From UBA6168 sp964573725 (lineage in GTDB: Bacteria; Bacteroidota; Bacteroidia; Chitinophagales; Saprospiraceae): a stretch of DNA of 62,207 nt. Below the pieces are notes generated by a model, which ran no database searches, was not told the DNA's origin, and saw only the letters and a program-made list of their open reading frames with translations. Positions 17,598-27,547 of the stretch are shown here, one piece after another. The translations under genes and the position numbers were made by a program. Numbering within the stretch: position 1 is the stretch's first letter; each line of letters starts with the position of its first letter. Where the stretch lies: NCBI GenBank assembly GCA_964573725.1, contig CAZNLJ010000026.1, positions 1 to 62,207 of the forward strand, written 5' to 3'.

Positions 17598-19289
17598 ATG
17601 CAGGAAGGAACCCAACTCCTACGGACGGTCCTCGCCCTCGCCGCCGCCCTGGTACTTTCCCGGAGCACCAGCGCACAAAGCGGATGGTACGACCCCGCCC
17701 TGTTCGACCGTGCCGATACCCTGCGGGGTATGCTCCGCCCGGAACGGACCTGTTATGACGTCACCAGCTATGCATTGGACCTGGCGCTGGACATCGGGGG
17801 ACAACAGCTCGAAGGAACCGTCGACCTGTTCTTCCGGACGACCGACTCCACTTCCCGCCTGCAAGTGGACCTGTACCGGAACATGTCCATCCGGGACATC
17901 CGCATGGCGGAGACCGAACTCCCCTACCGCCGGGAATACGATGCCGTTTTCGTCGAATTACCGGCCGCACTGCCGGCCGGCGTGGACACGAGCCTACGGA
18001 TCCGGTATGCCGGCAGTCCCCGCGTAGCCAAGAACCCGCCCTGGGACGGTGGCTTCGTCTGGAGGACCGACCCCCAAGGCAATCCCTGGGTCGGCGTCGC
18101 CTGCGAGGGAGACGGCGCCAGCCTGTGGTGGCCCTGCAAGGACCACCTGTCCGACGAGCCGGACAGCGTGTCCGTCCGGTTGACCGTCCCGGGCGACCTC
18201 ACGGCGGTCTCCAACGGAAACCTCCGCGAGGTCATCGACCTGCCCGACGGCCGGAAACGGTTCGATTGGTTCGTCTCCTATCCGATCAACAATTACAACG
18301 TTTCCGTCAACATCGCCCGATATGCCCATTTCCGGGATACCTGGCAGGCGGCGGACGGCGATACCCTGGCGCTGGATTATTACGTATTGCCCCACAACCT
18401 GGAGAAGGCGAAACGACATTTCGAACAGGTCAAGCCCATGCTCACCTGTTACGAACATTATTTCGGTGCCTACCCCTTCCCTCGCGACGGCTTCGCCATG
18501 GTCGAAACCCCCTACCTGGGCATGGAACACCAAAGCGGCATCGCCTACGGCAACCGCTACAACCGGGGCTACCTGGGCGGCATGATTCCTGCCGACATGG
18601 ACTGGGACTTCATCATCATCCATGAAAGCGGCCACGAGTGGTTCGGCAATGCCGTCAGCGTCCGGGACCATGCCGACATGTGGATCCATGAATCCTTCAC
18701 CACCTACATGGAGGCGCTGTATGTGGAATGCCGTTACGGCTACCAGGATGCCATCCGGTACCTCGAAGGACAACGCCCCTTCATCAAGAACACGGAACCC
18801 ATCGTCGGACCGCCGAATGTCAATTTCGACCGCTGGACCTCCAGCGACCATTACTACAAGGGCTCCTGGGTCCTCCATACCCTGCGGCATGCCATCGGAG
18901 ACGACGACCGCTTCTTTTCCCTGCTGCGGGGGTTCTATGACGAATACAAGTACAAGACCTGCGAGACCGCCGATTTCACCCGTTACGCGGAGCATTTCCT
19001 TTCCAGGGACCTGTCCGGATTCTTCTCCCAATACCTGTATCATGCCGAGCCACCGACCCTGGAATATTCCCTGCGACGCGCAGGGAAGGACCTGGTCGTC
19101 CGCTACCGCTGGCTCGCCGAGGCGGAAGGCTTCGACCTGGCGGTCCGTGCCGGCCGCCGGGATGCCTGGCAGGTACTGCGGCCGGTGACCGGCCGATTCC
19201 GGGAGACCGTCATCCCCCGGACAAATCCGGCCGATTTCCGGATCGCCACGGAGCTGGCCTACATCCGGACCCGGGAAGTGGAACCCTGA
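17598..19289 (+). CDS. M1-family zinc metallopeptidase (secreted aminopeptidase)
   Basis: Starting at the ATG at 17598 gives a 563-residue protein with a signal peptide (LLRTVLALAAALVLS ... SAQ); longer frames extend into the divergent gene's leader. The N-terminal domain is the M1 beta-saddle. The exopeptidase motif appears as LGMEHQSG (about 307-314), in place of the usual GAMEN. The zinc site HESGHEW starts at about residue 342 and is followed by the third ligand Glu in WIHESFTTYMEAL. A Tyr-containing segment and SSDHYYKGSWVLHTLR follow. It probably trims N-terminal residues from peptides in the periplasm or outside. A weak box, TATCTTTA at 17517, may be its promoter. The ERAP-like C-terminal helical domain is absent, as in short bacterial M1 enzymes. 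Confidence 0.93.
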   Translation: MQEGTQLLRTVLALAAALVLSRSTSAQSGWYDPALFDRADTLRGMLRPERTCYDVTSYALDLALDIGGQQLEGTVDLFFRTTDSTSRLQVDLYRNMSIRDIRMAETELPYRREYDAVFVELPAALPAGVDTSLRIRYAGSPRVAKNPPWDGGFVWRTDPQGNPWVGVACEGDGASLWWPCKDHLSDEPDSVSVRLTVPGDLTAVSNGNLREVIDLPDGRKRFDWFVSYPINNYNVSVNIARYAHFRDTWQAADGDTLALDYYVLPHNLEKAKRHFEQVKPMLTCYEHYFGAYPFPRDGFAMVETPYLGMEHQSGIAYGNRYNRGYLGGMIPADMDWDFIIIHESGHEWFGNAVSVRDHADMWIHESFTTYMEALYVECRYGYQDAIRYLEGQRPFIKNTEPIVGPPNVNFDRWTSSDHYYKGSWVLHTLRHAIGDDDRFFSLLRGFYDEYKYKTCETADFTRYAEHFLSRDLSGFFSQYLYHAEPPTLEYSLRRAGKDLVVRYRWLAEAEGFDLAVRAGRRDAWQVLRPVTGRFRETVIPRTNPADFRIATELAYIRTREVEP

Positions 19290-19428
19290 CCCGCCGGCCG
19301 GGACCATCAATCCGGTCTCCGCATGCCGAAAGCCCGCCCCGTCCGTTCCACCGGAACGGCGCGACGGCCCCGGCTTCCCCCGGACCGCCGACCCCATATG
19401 GACCCTTACCCAACAGGCTGAAAGAAGG

Positions 19429-19887
19429 ATGAAAGGACCCGGTTACCTATTTACCGAAGACCACGGACAGACACTCTTCGAATTCGAAAGCGAAGGCCCC
19501 CGGGGTACCATCACCAAAGTGGTATGGTTCGCCAGGATCGCCCCGTCGATGTGGAACCTATCGTTCGGCGACAAGGCCGACGATCCCGGCCAACTTCTCC
19601 TCGACACCGTGGTGTCGAACAACGGCGACCTGCGGCGGGTCATCCAAACGGTGGTCAACATCACCTACACCTTCCTGGAAAACCACCCGGGGGAACAATT
19701 GGTCATCTATCCGGTCGACCAGCGCCGCAGGTCGCTGTACAACCACCTGGTGCGCCGGCATTGGCCGGTGCTACGCTACCGATTCTTCCTGTTCGGGCTG
19801 CGGGAAGACTATCTGGAGAGCTACCAGCCCGGAAATTCCTACGACGCCTTTTTTCTGTCGCTGAAATCCGGTATATTTGAAGCATAA
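19429..19887 (+). CDS. DUF6934-like protein
   Basis: A 152-residue soluble protein. The pattern FEFESEGPRGTITKVVWFA, then LSFGDK, then VVSNNGDLRRVI and FLENHPGEQLVIYP matches the DUF6934 family of Bacteroidota, small proteins of unknown function often encoded beside another small gene. Here the next gene starts 15 bp later. No signal peptide or membrane segment is seen. The family assignment is from memory of the pattern; function is unknown. Confidence 0.75.
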   Translation: MKGPGYLFTEDHGQTLFEFESEGPRGTITKVVWFARIAPSMWNLSFGDKADDPGQLLLDTVVSNNGDLRRVIQTVVNITYTFLENHPGEQLVIYPVDQRRRSLYNHLVRRHWPVLRYRFFLFGLREDYLESYQPGNSYDAFFLSLKSGIFEA

Positions 19888-19901
19888 ACCAGCCAACGCT
19901 C

Positions 19902-20252
19902 ATGAAAGCAACCAACCCGTCGACGGTTCCCCTCCGGTCCCTGCGGCCGGTCCGCACCGATTCCGCCGGGTCCATACCGACCGGCGGCACCGGATATTTC
20001 CATTCCGCCCCCTTCCTCAAGACCCTCCAGCATTTGTCCCGGCTCCGCCTGGCCTGGTTGCACCATCGCCACCCGGAATGGAAACTGACGGATATCATCC
20101 GGGATATGAAAAAATGGTTCGACAAGGACTTGCCGACCGAAGTCATCGCCCAGGTGCTCTCCTCCGTCAAGTCGGAATGGAGAAAGAAAACTTTCCTGGA
20201 TATCGAGACCACCCAGCTGGACCGGCTTTTCGACAGGAAACCCATCGGTTGA
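19902..20252 (+). CDS. Small hypothetical protein
   Basis: A 116-residue unrecognised protein: a Ser/Pro/Arg-rich N-terminus, then a helical segment with LRLAWLHHRHPEWKLTDIIR and DLPTEVIAQVLSSVKSEW. It lies 15 bp after the DUF6934 gene and 11 bp before the cytochrome gene, which supports it being translated as part of the operon. No domain, metal motif or signal peptide is seen. Confidence 0.65.
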   Translation: MKATNPSTVPLRSLRPVRTDSAGSIPTGGTGYFHSAPFLKTLQHLSRLRLAWLHHRHPEWKLTDIIRDMKKWFDKDLPTEVIAQVLSSVKSEWRKKTFLDIETTQLDRLFDRKPIG

Positions 20253-20262
20253 CCGATTCGGC

Positions 20263-22239
20263 ATGCAAGAACATCCCGCCTTCCGTCCCTCGCTCCCGAC
20301 CCTGCTGACCGCCAGCCTCCTCGGGTTGCTATGTACCTCTTTCCTGTTGCACCACTTGCCGCGGCACCCTTCCGCCCTACCTGCCGAAAGGAACCTGCAC
20401 GACGAAGCGGGTCGCACCGCCGCCGGCTTATTCCTTACCGATACCTTGCTCCCGATGGACTACAACCATCTTTTCGCAGGCAGCGGCGCCTGTCAGCAGT
20501 GCCATGGGTTGGACACCCTGGGCATCGCCAGTGTCGATGCGGACGGAAAGGATGTGAACGTAGTCGACGATTGGCGCGCCACCATGATGGCGAACTCGGC
20601 CCGGGATCCCTTTTGGCGGGCCACCGTCACCCACGAGGTATCCCTCCATCCCCAGCACCAGGCCGCCATCGAGGACAAATGTACCTCCTGCCATGCACCC
20701 ATGGGCCACTTCAACGCCAAGCACCTGGGCGCCACCCACTATCTCCTGGCCGATGCCCTGCAAGATGCACTCGCCCTCGACGGGGTATCCTGCCTCGCCT
20801 GCCACCAACAGGACCAGACCAGCCTGGGGACGGCCTTCTCCGGCCAGCTGGATTACGACACCTTCAAGGTCGCCTACGGCCCTTATGTCGCCCCCCTGGT
20901 GAGTCCGATGCTGACACAGACCGGCTACAAGCCTAAACACAGCCCCTTCATGGACGATGCGGAACAATGCGCCGCCTGCCATACGCTCGTCACGGAAACC
21001 ATCGGACCGGACGGCAACCTCACCGGCCAGACCTTCGTGGAGCAAGCCACCTACCACGAATGGCTCAACTCCGCCTACGCAGGCAACCAATCCTGCCAGG
21101 GCTGCCATATGCCCAACCTCGACAAGCACCCGGTGCACCTGGTCACCGGCGCACAGACCGAACCCCGCAACCCCTTCTACCTGCATGAACTGGTCGGAGC
21201 CAATGTCACCATGCTGCGGCTCTTGCGCGACAACGTCTCCGAACTCGGCCTGAAAGCCTCGCCGGGCCGATTCGACGAGGTGATCGCCGCCACCCTGCGT
21301 ATGCTGCAGGACAAGACCCTAGACCTCTCCGTCGAACTCGCGGAGCGCTCCGCGGATTCCGCCACCTTCCTCGTCCGCCTCCGGAACAAGGCCGGCCATA
21401 AGTTTCCTTCCGGCTACCCCTCCCGCCGGGCGGTCCTATCTTTCCTCCTGCGCCATCCGGACGGAGACACCCTGTTCCACTCCGGCCGTATGGACGGAAC
21501 CTTCGAGGTGGTCGGCCACGATCCGGATTTCGAACCTCATCACCAGCTCATCACCGACCCGGAACAAGTACAGATCTACGAGCAGGTATTGGGAGACGTG
21601 GACGGACAAGTCACGACGGTGCTGGTCCGCGCCGCCCAGGCCTTGAAGGACAACCGCCTGCCGCCGGTCGGATTCACCTCGGAACATCCCGCCTACGATA
21701 CCACCCGCATCACCGGCAAGGCCCTGGAAGATCCGGACTTCAACCGGGAGAATGGTACGGAAGGCAGCGGCACCGATACGGTCCGGTACCGGGTGGCCCT
21801 GGCCGGCGACGCCCAGGTGGCGGCCGAAGTCCAGGTGTATTACCAAAGCACGCCCCCCCGTTGGATGGCCCCCCTGCTGGCGGGCAGCACGCCCGCTATC
21901 GACCAATTCCGGACCATGTTCGAAGCGGCGGACCAAGAACCGGTCCTGGTACAGTCCGCCGAACTGGCCGTCGGCCCCCTGGTCGCGACGCCGCCACATG
22001 TACCCCGGTATAGCCGCTCCGCCACCGTCTTCCCGCGGTTATCCCCGGACGGCCTCATCCATATATCGGCCACTTTCCGGCATGACATCGCCGTCTATGA
22101 CCTTTCCGGCCGGCTTGTCCGTTCGGCCAAGGACCGGCAGGGCACCACCCGCCTGTCCCTGGACCGGAAAGGTGTCTTCCTGGTGGTCGTCGGGGATGGG
22201 ACGGGATGGCGGCAGGTGGAGAAAATCCTGTTCCCCTGA
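20263..22239 (+). CDS. Secreted five-heme cytochrome c with T9SS-like tail
   Basis: A 658-residue protein with an N-terminal membrane/signal segment (LLTASLLGLLCTSFLL). Five CxxCH heme-attachment motifs are visible in order: CQQCH, CTSCH, CLACH, CAACH and CQGCH, all in the first 290 residues, in a cytochrome c554-like arrangement. The middle (GHKFPSGYPSRRAVLSF) is the conserved segment following the heme region in Bacteroidota multiheme proteins. The last 70 residues (HDIAVYDLSGRLVRSAK ... KGVFLVVVGD) look like a T9SS type A sorting domain. It is likely an exported electron-transfer protein; its redox partner is not identifiable here. Confidence 0.9.
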   Translation: MQEHPAFRPSLPTLLTASLLGLLCTSFLLHHLPRHPSALPAERNLHDEAGRTAAGLFLTDTLLPMDYNHLFAGSGACQQCHGLDTLGIASVDADGKDVNVVDDWRATMMANSARDPFWRATVTHEVSLHPQHQAAIEDKCTSCHAPMGHFNAKHLGATHYLLADALQDALALDGVSCLACHQQDQTSLGTAFSGQLDYDTFKVAYGPYVAPLVSPMLTQTGYKPKHSPFMDDAEQCAACHTLVTETIGPDGNLTGQTFVEQATYHEWLNSAYAGNQSCQGCHMPNLDKHPVHLVTGAQTEPRNPFYLHELVGANVTMLRLLRDNVSELGLKASPGRFDEVIAATLRMLQDKTLDLSVELAERSADSATFLVRLRNKAGHKFPSGYPSRRAVLSFLLRHPDGDTLFHSGRMDGTFEVVGHDPDFEPHHQLITDPEQVQIYEQVLGDVDGQVTTVLVRAAQALKDNRLPPVGFTSEHPAYDTTRITGKALEDPDFNRENGTEGSGTDTVRYRVALAGDAQVAAEVQVYYQSTPPRWMAPLLAGSTPAIDQFRTMFEAADQEPVLVQSAELAVGPLVATPPHVPRYSRSATVFPRLSPDGLIHISATFRHDIAVYDLSGRLVRSAKDRQGTTRLSLDRKGVFLVVVGDGTGWRQVEKILFP

Positions 22240-22331
22240 AGCTACCGGGAAAGGCCTCATCGGAGAAAAATCCCGCCCAGATCCCGGACCACCGCTCGAT
22301 GATTGACCTGCAAAAGCACAAACACACCACC

Positions 22332-24086
22332 ATGCAAAGCCTCACCTTTTCCACGGCCCGGACCGGCGCATGCCTGCTCATCGCCGGCGCACTGGCCATC
22401 CTCTCCTGTGATTCCGCCCCGGCGCCAGCCGACCTCATTCTCTTCAATGGGAATATTTGCACGGTCGATTCGCTTCGACCGCAGGCAACAGCCCTGGCCA
22501 TCCGGGACGGCTTGCTGGTGGCGGTCGGTTCGGATGACGAGATGCAGGCCTATCAGGGCACAGGGACGGAACGGAAAGACCTCCGGGGAAACTTCGTCAT
22601 GCCCGGCTTCATCGAGGGACATGGACATTTCTCCGGGATGGGATACAGCCTGATCGACCTGAATTTCCTCAAGGCGAAAAACTGGGACGAGATTGTGGCG
22701 GCGGTCGAGGCAGCTGCCCGCCAGGCCAAACCCGGCGAATGGATCGTCGGTCGCGGTTGGCACCAGGAGAAGTGGGACCGCGCCCTGGAACGCCATGTGC
22801 AAGGGTATCCCTGGCATGACCATCTCAGCGAGGTATCCCCGGACAATCCGGTCCTGCTCCACCATGCCAGCGGCCATGCCCTCATTGCCAACCAGGCCGC
22901 CATGACGGCCGCCGGCGTCAGCCGCGAGACACCCGACCCCCACGGCGGCCACATCGTCCGTGGCCCGGCGGGTGACCCCATCGGTGTGTTCGAGGAACGG
23001 GCCATGGCCGCCATCGCCGCCGCCCACCAATCCTACCTGGAAAGCCTGCAACCGGCGGAGCGGCTGGAACGGTGGTACCGGGGCATCGAACTCGCCCAAG
23101 CCAAGTGCCTGGCAAATGGCATCACCTCCTTCCAGGATGCCGGCTCCAGTTTTGAGGAACTCGACCGGTATGCGGCGCTGGCGGAAGAAGGCCGCCTGGA
23201 TATCCGGTTGTGGGCGATGGCCCGGCATCCTTCCGATGTGCTGCGGGAACAATTGTCCCGCTATCCCCGCATCGACCTCGGCGACCGGCACTTCACCTGC
23301 CGCGCCATCAAGACGGAACTGGACGGCGCACTCGGCTCCTATGGAGCCTGGCTACTGGAAAGCTATGCCGACAAGCCAGGATTCACCGGACAAAACACCA
23401 CCCCGCTGACGGAAGTCGAGGCCATTGCCGACCTGGCCTTGTCGCATGGTATGCAGCTCTGTGTGCACACCATCGGCGACCGGGCCAACCGGGAATTGTT
23501 GGACCTGATGGAAAAAATCACGGCGGAAAAGAAAGGCGGCGGACAACCGCTGCGCGAGCTTCGTTGGCGCAGCGAACATGCCCAGCACATCGACCCGGCG
23601 GATATTCCCCGTTTCGCCGAACTGGGGGTCATCGCTTCCATGCAGGCCATCCATTGCACCAGCGATGCACCTTTTGTGGAGAAAAGGCTCGGCAGGGCGC
23701 GTACGGAAACCGGGGCTTACCCCTGGCAGCAGCTGCTCCAAGCCGGTGCCGTAGTCACCAATGGCACCGATGTCCCGGTAGAGGACATCTCCCCGCTGGA
23801 GAACTTCTATGCCAGCGTCACCCGGAAACGGCACCAGGAAGCCTACCAAGGCTTCGCGTTGGCCCCGGAACAACGGATGACCCGGGAACAGGCGATTTAC
23901 AGCTACACCATGGCCTGTGCATACAGTGCCTTCGAGGACAGCTGGAAAGGATCCCTCAGTCCCGGCAAAGTGGCCGACCTGGTGGTCCTCTCGCATGACC
24001 TGCTGACTTGCCCGGATGAGGATATCCTGGAGACGAAAGTACTGACGACCCTGGTGGGCGGAGTGGTGAAGGCCGGAAGCTGGTGA
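22332..24086 (+). CDS. Lipoprotein amidohydrolase, YtcJ-like
   Basis: From the ATG at 22332 the protein has 584 residues and begins with a lipoprotein signal (LLIAGALAILSC, acylated Cys about residue 20); an ATG at 22299 is an alternative start. It belongs to the Amidohydro_3/YtcJ group: ADLILFNGNICTVD at the N-terminus, the metal motif GFIEGHGHFSG, a TELDGALGSYGAWL segment, CVHTIGDRAN, RSEHAQHI, and the aspartate region NGTDVPVEDISP. Such enzymes hydrolyse C-N bonds, in some cases of N-acyl or cyclic amides; the substrate is unknown. The signal suggests attachment to the envelope. It follows the cytochrome by 92 bp. Confidence 0.92.
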   Translation: MQSLTFSTARTGACLLIAGALAILSCDSAPAPADLILFNGNICTVDSLRPQATALAIRDGLLVAVGSDDEMQAYQGTGTERKDLRGNFVMPGFIEGHGHFSGMGYSLIDLNFLKAKNWDEIVAAVEAAARQAKPGEWIVGRGWHQEKWDRALERHVQGYPWHDHLSEVSPDNPVLLHHASGHALIANQAAMTAAGVSRETPDPHGGHIVRGPAGDPIGVFEERAMAAIAAAHQSYLESLQPAERLERWYRGIELAQAKCLANGITSFQDAGSSFEELDRYAALAEEGRLDIRLWAMARHPSDVLREQLSRYPRIDLGDRHFTCRAIKTELDGALGSYGAWLLESYADKPGFTGQNTTPLTEVEAIADLALSHGMQLCVHTIGDRANRELLDLMEKITAEKKGGGQPLRELRWRSEHAQHIDPADIPRFAELGVIASMQAIHCTSDAPFVEKRLGRARTETGAYPWQQLLQAGAVVTNGTDVPVEDISPLENFYASVTRKRHQEAYQGFALAPEQRMTREQAIYSYTMACAYSAFEDSWKGSLSPGKVADLVVLSHDLLTCPDEDILETKVLTTLVGGVVKAGSW

Positions 24087-24652
24087 GGGCAAACAGCCCG
24101 CAAAGGGTGTAGCTCACCGGGGCACCGGACACCCGCCGAAAAAACCGGCACCCACGACACCCACGGTACGGAAACAAACCAGGCACCCATATCCCGCCGG
24201 AGCGCATTCCATTCAGCGTCCGATGTCGCAAGCCCCCGGTCGACCGACACACCCGGATGCCGGACATGGCCCCGGCAGACAGGCCATCCTGCGGAAGGAC
24301 TCCCTGCCAATGCAATCAGGCGGTGGTATGGCCCGAAGGCCGTCCCGGGTTCCGGCCCGGCCACCAAGCCTCCGATACGGCCGAATCCTCACTTCCCGGC
24401 GATACCGGTCGGTGGCCCGGCTTCCCGGGCCACACGGGTGTGGGGGCAAGTCCGCTTCCGTTTGGTGGATGTGTGGCATGCCATCGGCACCGTCCGCACA
24501 GACTGGTCGACTGCAAGTGTTGACAGCGGGCGAGACCCGGTTCCGCAACCCGAAAGGGACCGGGGCATCGACATGCAGCGAATCCCCGGAATGACCGCTA
24601 CCGCCCTTCGAAAAACAAAGGGCGGAACCGCCGGTAGGCATTATCACAAAAA
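24087..24652. other. Gene-free region between convergent units
   Basis: About 570 bp of GC-rich sequence. It contains a hairpin (CCGCCCTT 24601-24608 with AAGGGCGG 24618-24625) but no T-run and no convincing gene. The short frames here overlap each other on both strands and resemble no known protein. Confidence 0.4.
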
Positions 24653-24679
24653 ATGGCGCGGAGAGATTCCCCGCGCCAT
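24653..24679 (-). terminator. Terminator of the nqr operon
   Basis: A 9-bp perfect stem (ATGGCGCGG 24653-24661 with CCGCGCCAT 24671-24679) is followed on the minus strand by a T-run (24648-24653). It lies 44 bp after the nqrF stop codon. Confidence 0.8.
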
Positions 24680-24722
24680 CCGGCGATAGGTCCGTCGAGA
24701 CAGACCTTGCATACGACCCTGC

Positions 24723-26015
24723 TCAGCTGCCGAAATCGTCGAATGCGATGTTCTCCTCCGGCACGCCGAGGTCGTAAAGCATCTTTTGGACAGCGGAAAG
24801 CATCAAGGGCGGACCACAGAGGTAATATTCGATTTCCTCCGGTTCCGGGTGATTCTTCAGGTAGTTGTTAAAGACCACGTTGTGGATGAAGCCCACGTCG
24901 CCGGTCCAATTGTCCTCCGGAAGCGGTTCCGACAAGGCGATGTGGTAGGAGAAGTTATCGAAATCCTTTTCGATGGCGCGGAAATCCTCCGTGTAGAAAA
25001 GTTCCCGGAGGGAGCGGCCACCGTACCAGTAGCTGACTTTGCGGTCGCGCGTCTTTTGCGTGTGGAACAAGTGGAAGATATGCGACCGGAGCGGAGCCAT
25101 ACCGGCGCCACCACCGATGTAGACCATTTCCTTCTTGGTCGGCTTGATGAAGAACTCGCCGTAAGGGCCGGAGACCGTGACCTTATCGCCGGGCTTGCGG
25201 GTGAATACATAGCTGGAGCAGACGCCGGGATTGAGTTTCATCCAGTCGTTGGCGGAGCGGTCCCAGGGCGGCGTAGCGATACGGATATTGAGCATGACGA
25301 TATTACCTTCCGCAGGATGGTTCGCCATCGAGTAGGCGCGGAACTGCGGTTCGTCGTTCTTCATGGTCAGTCCCCAAAGTTTGAACTTGTCCCATTCCGC
25401 CTGGTACTCATCGGGTTTCTTACCGGCCATACGGGGATGGGCGGTGATGTCAATTGTCTTGAAATCACATTCGATCTTAGGGACATCGATTTGGATATAG
25501 CCGCCGGATTCGAACTCCAGGTGTTCCCCTTCCGGCAACTTGACCACGAACTCCTTGATGAAAGTGGCCACGTTGTAATTGGAAACCACCTCGCATTCCC
25601 ACTTCTTGATCCCGAAGATTTCCTCCGGAATCCGGATCCGCATATCGGAGCGGACCTTGACCTGGCAGGCCAGGCGTTCGTGTTCCGCCACTTCCTTGCG
25701 GCTGAGGTGATTCAATTCGGTGGGCAGGACATCCCCGCCCCCTTCGTCCACCTTACAGCGGCACATGGCGCAGGTTCCGCCGCCGCCGCAGGCGGAGGGC
25801 AGGAACACGTTCCGGTTGGACAATGCAGACAACAGGGAAGAGCCGGGTTTCACGAGGAGGGGGTTCTCCTCATCACCGTTGACGATGATCTTGACATCAC
25901 CTTGCGGGACGAGCTTGGACTGCGCCAGGATCAGCCCGAAGGTGAGCAGCAGGATGACAGCCGTGAAGGCAACCGCTCCCCAGACGACGAACATTACATC
26001 GAAGAGAAGTATCAT
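24723..26015 (-). CDS. nqrF: Na+-translocating NADH:quinone reductase subunit F
   Basis: A 430-residue NADH dehydrogenase subunit of Na+-NQR, which takes electrons from NADH and feeds the complex. Residues 7-30 form the single N-terminal membrane helix. The plant-type 2Fe-2S site uses C76, C82, C85 (ACGGGGTCAMC) and C117. The FAD-binding segment FRAYSMAN and the GPYGEFFIKPT region follow, then the nucleotide site GGGAGMAPLRSH and the C-terminal YYLCGPPLML. Length and order match the family (about 410). It is the last gene of the operon, with its terminator 44 bp downstream. Confidence 0.97.
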   Translation of the reverse strand: MILLFDVMFVVWGAVAFTAVILLLTFGLILAQSKLVPQGDVKIIVNGDEENPLLVKPGSSLLSALSNRNVFLPSACGGGGTCAMCRCKVDEGGGDVLPTELNHLSRKEVAEHERLACQVKVRSDMRIRIPEEIFGIKKWECEVVSNYNVATFIKEFVVKLPEGEHLEFESGGYIQIDVPKIECDFKTIDITAHPRMAGKKPDEYQAEWDKFKLWGLTMKNDEPQFRAYSMANHPAEGNIVMLNIRIATPPWDRSANDWMKLNPGVCSSYVFTRKPGDKVTVSGPYGEFFIKPTKKEMVYIGGGAGMAPLRSHIFHLFHTQKTRDRKVSYWYGGRSLRELFYTEDFRAIEKDFDNFSYHIALSEPLPEDNWTGDVGFIHNVVFNNYLKNHPEPEEIEYYLCGPPLMLSAVQKMLYDLGVPEENIAFDDFGS

Positions 26016-26099
26016 GACGATTATCGATTGGGTCCGGGGCTGCGCCGGTGAGCCGAGCCAGGAGGAGAACGGCTACCTGCGAAAAGCCCGGGGCCTGGT

Positions 26100-26708
26100 T
26101 TACTGCATGTAATTCGAGGGGTTGATCCCCATGAGGCTCATGAAGGCCATTCCCATCAACCCCGTCAGGATGAAAGCGATACCGAGACCCCGCAGCGGGG
26201 CCGGCACGGCGCTGTACCTGATTTTTTCCCGGATGGCGGCCATGACCACGATGGCCAGGAAGAAGCCGACGCCGGAGCCGAAGCCGAAAGTAGTAGCTTC
26301 CGCGAAATCATATTCCCTGGCCACCATGAAAAGGGCACCGCCGAGGATGGCACAATTCACCGTGATCAGGGGAAGGAAAATCCCCAGGGAATTGTACAGG
26401 GAAGGAGAGAATTTCTCCACCACCATTTCCACCAGCTGGACAGATGCGGCGATTGTGGCGATAAAGAGGATGAAACGAAGGAAGGTCAGGTCGGTCTGGA
26501 AAAGTCCGTTGGCACCCAGGATTTTCTCATTGATCATCCAATTGATGGGCACCGTCAGCGTCAGGACGAAGATGACCGCCGCACCGAGGCCGACCGCCGT
26601 CTTGACCGTCTTGGAGACGGCCAGGAAGGAGCACATCCCGAGGAAATAAGCGAGGACCATGTTCTCGATAAAGACCGACTTGAGGAAAACATTCAATAAA
26701 TCTCCCAT
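26100..26708 (-). CDS. nqrE: Na+-translocating NADH:quinone reductase subunit E
   Basis: A 202-residue integral membrane protein with six predicted helices. The two Cys that, with NqrD, hold the intramembrane 2Fe-2S centre are present: C26 in YFLGMCSFLAVS and C119 in ITVNCAILGG. It is a paralogue of NqrD in inverted topology. It sits 84 bp upstream of nqrF and 61 bp after nqrD. Confidence 0.97.
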   Translation of the reverse strand: MGDLLNVFLKSVFIENMVLAYFLGMCSFLAVSKTVKTAVGLGAAVIFVLTLTVPINWMINEKILGANGLFQTDLTFLRFILFIATIAASVQLVEMVVEKFSPSLYNSLGIFLPLITVNCAILGGALFMVAREYDFAEATTFGFGSGVGFFLAIVVMAAIREKIRYSAVPAPLRGLGIAFILTGLMGMAFMSLMGINPSNYMQ

Positions 26709-26769
26709 GATGGTGAAATTTTAGACATCATACAAAAAGGTGTACGTGGGCGGGAACGGACGCCTCCGG

Positions 26770-27468
26770 TCAGCTCACATCCACCAGTTTCGCGTTGCGG
26801 GCGCGCTGTACCCAGATGATCACCCCGATGACAAAGAGGGCTGCTGCCGGCAGTACCATGACGTTGTTCGGCATGTACCAGGAAAAATAAGGGTTGGTGG
26901 TCGTATCAATCAGGTACTCGGAAGTGTTTCCGATGATCTTGAAATCCAGGAGGCTGCCTTTGCCGAACAGTTCGCGTGCCGCGGCCACCATGACCAGGAT
27001 GATTCCGTATCCGGCGCCGTTGCCGATGCCGTCGAGAAAGGACCGTTTCGGGTCGTTGGCCATGGCATAGGCCTCCAGACGGCCCATGACGATACAGTTG
27101 GTGATGATGAGGCCGATGTAGACCGACAATTCCTTCCAGATGGGATAACTGGCGGCCTTGAGCACCTGTTCCACGACCGTGACCAGGAACGCGATGATGA
27201 CCAGTTGCACGATCATCCGGATCTGCTTGGGAACACCTTTTCGCAACAAGGAAACGGCCAGGTTGGAGAAGGCGATGACCAGGGTGACGGCGATGGCCAT
27301 GACGATGGCTTTGCTCACCAAAGTGGTGACGGCCAGCGCCGAGCAGATACCCAGTACCTGGACGGTGATGGGATTGTTGTCATTCAAGGGATCCACCAAC
27401 AATTGCCGTTCCTTTTTCCCGAAGAGCGGTTCTTTTTCTTCTGCGACCTTAGTTTGTACTTCAGCCAT
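26770..27468 (-). CDS. nqrD: Na+-translocating NADH:quinone reductase subunit D
   Basis: A 232-residue membrane subunit, slightly longer at the N-terminus than classical NqrD (about 210), with an extra charged leader of about 18 residues (KVAEEKEPLFGKKERQ). The iron-sulfur Cys are C42 (LGICSALAVT) and C125 (IITNCIVMGR). Six helices are predicted. It lies within the nqr operon, 79 bp after nqrC. Confidence 0.97.
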   Translation of the reverse strand: MAEVQTKVAEEKEPLFGKKERQLLVDPLNDNNPITVQVLGICSALAVTTLVSKAIVMAIAVTLVIAFSNLAVSLLRKGVPKQIRMIVQLVIIAFLVTVVEQVLKAASYPIWKELSVYIGLIITNCIVMGRLEAYAMANDPKRSFLDGIGNGAGYGIILVMVAAARELFGKGSLLDFKIIGNTSEYLIDTTTNPYFSWYMPNNVMVLPAAALFVIGVIIWVQRARNAKLVDVS

Positions 27469-27547
27469 GATTTTTCAATTTAAAGATGAAGCGTAGGGTA
27501 CCTTCCCTGGGCGGGCCGTCCGGACCGGACCGGGAAAGCAGGGGAAA

